Source: Streptomyces sp. CB01249
GTDB lineage: Bacteria > Actinomycetota > Actinomycetes > Streptomycetales > Streptomycetaceae
NCBI RefSeq assembly: GCF_001905735.1
Contig: NZ_LISW01000001.1
Location: 1,610,411 to 1,674,410 of the forward strand
Length of the DNA: 64,000 nucleotides
Reading direction: 5' to 3'
Positions 58,643 through 64,000 of this stretch are shown here, one piece after another. The notes under the pieces are model-generated. The model saw only the letters and a list, made by a program, of their open reading frames with translations. It made no database searches and was not told where the DNA came from. Every line of letters starts with the position of its first letter. The stretch's first letter is position 1. The translations under genes were made by a program, and so were the position numbers.

Positions 58643-59983
58643 TCAGGCCATCTCGGGCTGCGGCTCCAGCTTCGGCACGGCCGCCGCCTTCGGCTCCCAG
58701 CGCCGGTCGATCCGTACGTACGCGTAGATCACCGAGCACATGGCCACGAGGACCAGCGGTCCGAACACCCACGGGTAATGGGCCATCTCCAGCGACAGAT
58801 AGCGGTACGACACCAGCAGCGCGGCGAAGATCGCGGTGCCGTAGGCGACCAGGCCGACGGCCGGGCGGTCCCAGCCGCGGTTCAGCGCGCGCATGCCCGT
58901 CTCGATCGTCAGCGTGAACACCACACCGGCGACGAGGTCCGCGCCGTAGTGGTAGCCGAAGCCCAGGGTCGCGGCGAGTGTGGCGACGAGCCAGAAGGTA
59001 CCGGCGTACCGGAGGAACTTCGGGCCCTTGCGGGAGTGGATGAAGATCGCGGTGGCCCACGCGGTGTGCAGGCTGGGCATGCAGTTGCGCGGGGTGATCT
59101 CGTCGAACGGCATGTGGTGCGGGGTGCCGACCGGCACGGCGGTGTCGGGCCACATGTTGGCCACGGCCCAGTGGCCGCCGTCGGCGCCGAACGCGAAGAC
59201 CGGGCCGACCACCGGGAAGATCATGTAGATGGCCGGGCCGAGCAGGCCGATCACCAGGAAGGTGCGCACCAGGTGGTGGGCGGGGAAGCGGCGGTCCCTC
59301 GCCACGTTGCGCAGCTGGTACACCGCGACACAGACCGCGGCGACCGCCAGCTGCGCGTAGACGGCGTTGAGGAAGTGGGTGCCGGCCGAGCCGGTCGCCT
59401 CGATGAGCCGCCCCACCACCCAGGACGGGTTGCCGAGCGCGTGGTCGGCGTTGGCCATGTACTGGTCGAGCACCTCGGGGCGGGTCTTCGAGGTGATGAC
59501 CAGCCAGGTGTCACCGGTCTTCCGCCCGGCCACCAGCAGCAGACCCAGACCGACCCCCTTCAGGAGCAGCATGCGCTCCTGGCCCGTGCGGCGGGTGAGG
59601 GCGATGACCGTGACACCGATGATCACCCACAGCGCACCGTTTCCGAAGGGGTGGCCCTCCTTGACCGGGGCGTCGGCCACCCACCTGATCAAGGCGATGA
59701 CGACGTCGATCCCCGCTGCCACACCGAGCGCGATGAACCGCTGCCTCCAGGTGAGGACCACCATCATCAGCCCCATGCTGGCGTACAGCAGGAAGCCCGA
59801 TTTCGGGGCGATCACGACTTCTTGGACCTGAGTGGTGACCGGCCCCGGCAGGCCGTAGTGGCGTGCGGCGATCTCCAGTGCGACGAGGAACGCGAGTGTC
59901 ACCACCGCCGCCGCAGTCCATAGGATCACTTGTGGCCGGCGCCCTGCGGCGAAGGGTATTCGGCGGTTTATTCGCGATATCAA
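58643..59983 (-). CDS. PAP2-superfamily integral membrane protein (AUR1-like layout)
   Basis: A 446-residue protein started at TTG 59983 (weak ribosome binding site; no better upstream start). It has about 12 hydrophobic helices. PAP2-type catalytic motifs are in the middle: PRNCMPSLHTAWATA (motif 2) and GFGYHYGADLVAGV (motif 3), an arrangement seen in inositol-phosphoceramide-synthase-like PAP2 proteins of actinomycetes. Its substrate is probably a phospholipid or polyprenyl phosphate headgroup. The first codons (ATA, CGA, AAC) are unusually AT-rich for this genome. Confidence 0.82.
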   Translation of the reverse strand: MISRINRRIPFAAGRRPQVILWTAAAVVTLAFLVALEIAARHYGLPGPVTTQVQEVVIAPKSGFLLYASMGLMMVVLTWRQRFIALGVAAGIDVVIALIRWVADAPVKEGHPFGNGALWVIIGVTVIALTRRTGQERMLLLKGVGLGLLLVAGRKTGDTWLVITSKTRPEVLDQYMANADHALGNPSWVVGRLIEATGSAGTHFLNAVYAQLAVAAVCVAVYQLRNVARDRRFPAHHLVRTFLVIGLLGPAIYMIFPVVGPVFAFGADGGHWAVANMWPDTAVPVGTPHHMPFDEITPRNCMPSLHTAWATAIFIHSRKGPKFLRYAGTFWLVATLAATLGFGYHYGADLVAGVVFTLTIETGMRALNRGWDRPAVGLVAYGTAIFAALLVSYRYLSLEMAHYPWVFGPLVLVAMCSVIYAYVRIDRRWEPKAAAVPKLEPQPEMA

Positions 59984-60153
59984 TTCTCTGGCCGATGTCC
60001 TGGGTTTTGGTCAAATAGGTCGCTTTTCATGCCACATGGCATGGTGTGCGGGCGATGAGGGTGGTCGCCGGGGTGGGATCATGCTAGCCGAGGGGTTTCG
60101 ACGGGTATTTCGGTGGTCGTGTCCGCGTTCGAAATCGGTGTCCCGAATGCGGT

Positions 60154-60179
60154 GTAGCCCGCCACGACGGGCGGGCTAC
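60154..60179 (-). terminator. Terminator hairpin after cellulase gene
   Basis: A perfect 10-bp stem (GTAGCCCGCC with GGCGGGCTAC) and a 6-nt loop lie about 40 nt beyond the stop of the minus-strand cellulase gene. Confidence 0.7.
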
Positions 60180-60217
60180 GGCGCTCCCTTCCGGAGCGGG
60201 TCGTGCGGAGGGGCCGG

Positions 60218-62507
<2,290 letters not shown>

Positions 62508-62626
62508 GGTGGCCCCCTCCTGCGCGTTCTCCGGCTCGCAGGGGAGGACTCGTGGAGGGGTGCGGGGGTTGCCCTGTCGCGAAAAGAGGTGGACGTGCGA
62601 CTCTCCGCACTGCAAGAATATGCCAC

Positions 62627-63820
62627 ATGACGCATGATCATGCATTGCAAGCGGACGGCCGGCCGACCTGGCCCATCGGCTTTCGCGGGTACACCGGCCA
62701 CGGCGGATTGCGCGACCAGGGGGACGACATCTCGATCGTCGCCTCGGACCGGCCGGCGACCAGTGCCGCCGTGTTCACGCAGAGCCTCTTCGCCGGTCCG
62801 GCCGTGCTGCTCAGCCGACGGCACGCGGCGGGGCGCAACCTCCGCGCCGTGACCACCCTGGCGCAGAACGCCAACGTCGCGACCGGGCGCCGGGGCGAGG
62901 AGAACGCCGCCGAGGTCGTCCGGCGCGTGGCCGGAATCCTCGGTGTCCCCGAAGGAGAAGTGCTCATCGGCTCCACGGGTGTCATCGGACGCCCCCTGCC
63001 GATGTCCACCATCCTCCCGCACTTCGACCGGACCGCCGAGCAGGGCCTCGCCGCGTTCACGGCCGCCCCCCAGGACGTGGCCCGCGCCATGATGACCACC
63101 GACACCCGCCCCAAGACCGCTTCCCGCACCGTCGGGCGGGCGCGCATCGTGGCCGTGGCCAAGGGCGTCGGCATGCTGGAGCCCGACATGGCCACGATGC
63201 TGGCCTACGTGTTCACCGACGCCGCGGTGTCACCGGCCGACCTCGACGCCGCGCTGCGCGGAGCCGTGGACCGTACGTTCAACTGTCTGAGCGTCGACAC
63301 CGACACCTCAACCTCCGACACCGTGGCCGTCATCGCCAACGGGGCCGCCGGACCGGTCGACCCCGCGCTGTTCGCCGAGGCGCTGGCCGATCTCTGTCTG
63401 GATCTCACCCTGCAACTGGCGAGCGACGGCGAGGGCGCCACCAAGCTCCTGCGCGTCACCGTGGGCGGCGCCCGCGACCGCGCCCAGGCCAAGCGCGTCG
63501 CCAAGAGCGTGGTGAACTCGCCCCTGGTCAAGACCGCCGTCCACGGCGCGGACCCCAACTGGGGGCGCGTGCTCATGGCCATCGGCAAGAACACCGGCGA
63601 GACCGACATCGCCCCGGACCGTGTGACCGTGCGGTTCGGTGACACCGAGGTGTATCCCGACGAGCCCGAGGCGGACACCCTGGGCAGACTCGTGGAGCTC
63701 ATGCGCCGGGACGAGGTCGACATCGCCATCACCCTCGGCATCGGCGAGGGAGAAGCAACCGTCTACGGCTGCGACTTGTCCGCCGACTACATCCGCGTCA
63801 ACGCCGACTACACCAGCTGA
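62627..63820 (+). CDS. argJ: Ornithine acetyltransferase (ArgJ family)
   Basis: A 397-residue protein starting at ATG 62627; no ribosome binding site, so perhaps a leaderless mRNA. ArgJ features: GFRGYTGHGGLRDQGDDI at the start, TLAQNANVATG, the GSTGVIGRPLPM oxyanion segment, and the self-cleavage site in EPDMATMLAY with T190 as new N-terminal nucleophile; HGADPNWGRVLMAIG follows. ArgJ transfers acetyl from N-acetylornithine to glutamate. It stands alone, without argC, argB or argD, so it may be a second paralogue of the type known in the S. clavuligerus clavulanate region; the primary or secondary role is not determined. Confidence 0.9.
   Translation: MTHDHALQADGRPTWPIGFRGYTGHGGLRDQGDDISIVASDRPATSAAVFTQSLFAGPAVLLSRRHAAGRNLRAVTTLAQNANVATGRRGEENAAEVVRRVAGILGVPEGEVLIGSTGVIGRPLPMSTILPHFDRTAEQGLAAFTAAPQDVARAMMTTDTRPKTASRTVGRARIVAVAKGVGMLEPDMATMLAYVFTDAAVSPADLDAALRGAVDRTFNCLSVDTDTSTSDTVAVIANGAAGPVDPALFAEALADLCLDLTLQLASDGEGATKLLRVTVGGARDRAQAKRVAKSVVNSPLVKTAVHGADPNWGRVLMAIGKNTGETDIAPDRVTVRFGDTEVYPDEPEADTLGRLVELMRRDEVDIAITLGIGEGEATVYGCDLSADYIRVNADYTS
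62632..62643. promoter_or_regulatory. 12-bp palindrome at the ArgJ start
   Basis: GCATGATCATGC is a perfect palindrome covering codons 2-6 of the ArgJ-type gene, followed by ATTGCA. The words resemble ARG-box elements (ATGCA repeats) bound by ArgR, but the fit is by eye only. Confidence 0.35.
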
Positions 63821-63871
63821 CCGGCGGGTCCGTCGCCGTGGTGTACGCGCGCACCGCGGCGACGGGCCGGA

Positions 63872-64000
63872 TCACACCCGTACGAAGCAGCCCACCAGCA
63901 CCGCCAGTGAAACCACCAGCATGCCCAGGCAGTTCACCCAGAACGTCAGGTTCAACGCCCGGGCGCGGATGTGTGCGGCGGCGGCCGCGAGGAAGTAGAC
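63872..64000 (-). CDS. DoxX-like membrane protein, C-terminal end (partial)
   Basis: A 42-residue C-terminal fragment whose frame stays open to the right edge; the start lies outside the window. It reads as a helix start (VYFLAAAAAHIRAR), then a membrane helix (TFWVNCLGMLVVSLAVLVGCFVRV) reaching the stop. This resembles the end of DoxX-like or DUF-type small membrane proteins. It is convergent with the ArgJ-type gene. Family assignment is weak because so little is visible. Confidence 0.45.
   Translation of the reverse strand, partial: VYFLAAAAAHIRARALNLTFWVNCLGMLVVSLAVLVGCFVRV

Overview
This is a stretch of chromosome from a high-GC Gram-positive filamentous actinomycete, almost certainly Streptomyces. 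The evidence is very high GC with strong third-position GC bias, GTG/TTG starts, two genes carrying the rare TTA codon, and typical streptomycete families: a TerD-type protein, an LCP enzyme, a SpoIIE-type phosphatase, a roadblock protein, an LAETG wall protein, a CebR-box cellulase and a type III PKS. No tRNA, rRNA, CRISPR array, transposase or phage integrase was recognised.

Layout. 1-31 kb is mostly single genes and small divergent pairs of housekeeping or accessory type. It holds a MOSC-protein tail, hypothetical proteins, an MpaB-like oxygenase, a divergent MarR/MMPL exporter pair with a probable operator, TerD, LCP, roadblock, a SpoIIE-type phosphatase, an enoyl-CoA hydratase-family enzyme, a Cys-cluster/pentapeptide protein, an unusual radical SAM enzyme, a LysR/SDR pair, a GH25 lysozyme-like enzyme, an esterase, a lipoprotein, a streptogrisin-like protease, a type III polyketide synthase, an XRE regulator and a cold-shock protein.

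31.5-46.7 kb is the centrepiece: a seven-gene operon for a non-ribosomal peptide in which every junction is a 4-nt ATGA/GTGA overlap. It encodes NRPS1 (C-A-T, code suggesting a basic residue), NRPS2 (C-A-T-TE-MFS, code matching serine), a free-standing acyl-activating ligase, NRPS3 (C-A-T, code close to glycine), an MbtH-like protein, a free-standing carrier protein and a free-standing condensation-like protein with a degenerate His motif. The TE domain has cysteine where serine is expected (GHCGVG), and the synthetase is fused to its own exporter-like MFS domain. A divergent coiled-coil/winged-helix protein is a candidate regulator. Ligase plus carrier protein probably load a starter acid, the NRPS modules add about three residues, the Cys-thioesterase releases the product after the serine module, and the fused MFS domain may export it. 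A serine-derived beta-lactone or macrolactone is a plausible but unproven outcome.

46.7-64 kb returns to scattered genes: a methyltransferase, an APH-like kinase, a TerD-VWA fusion, an NmrA-like protein, a secreted GH25 lysozyme with TTA as its second codon, DoxX, an Lrp/AsnC regulator, a three-gene membrane-lipid operon (PAP2-diacylglycerol kinase fusion, YihY/BrkB, PAP2), a GH5-FN3-CBM2 cellulase under a perfect CebR-type box, and a solitary ornithine acetyltransferase (ArgJ type). The window ends inside a small membrane-protein gene.
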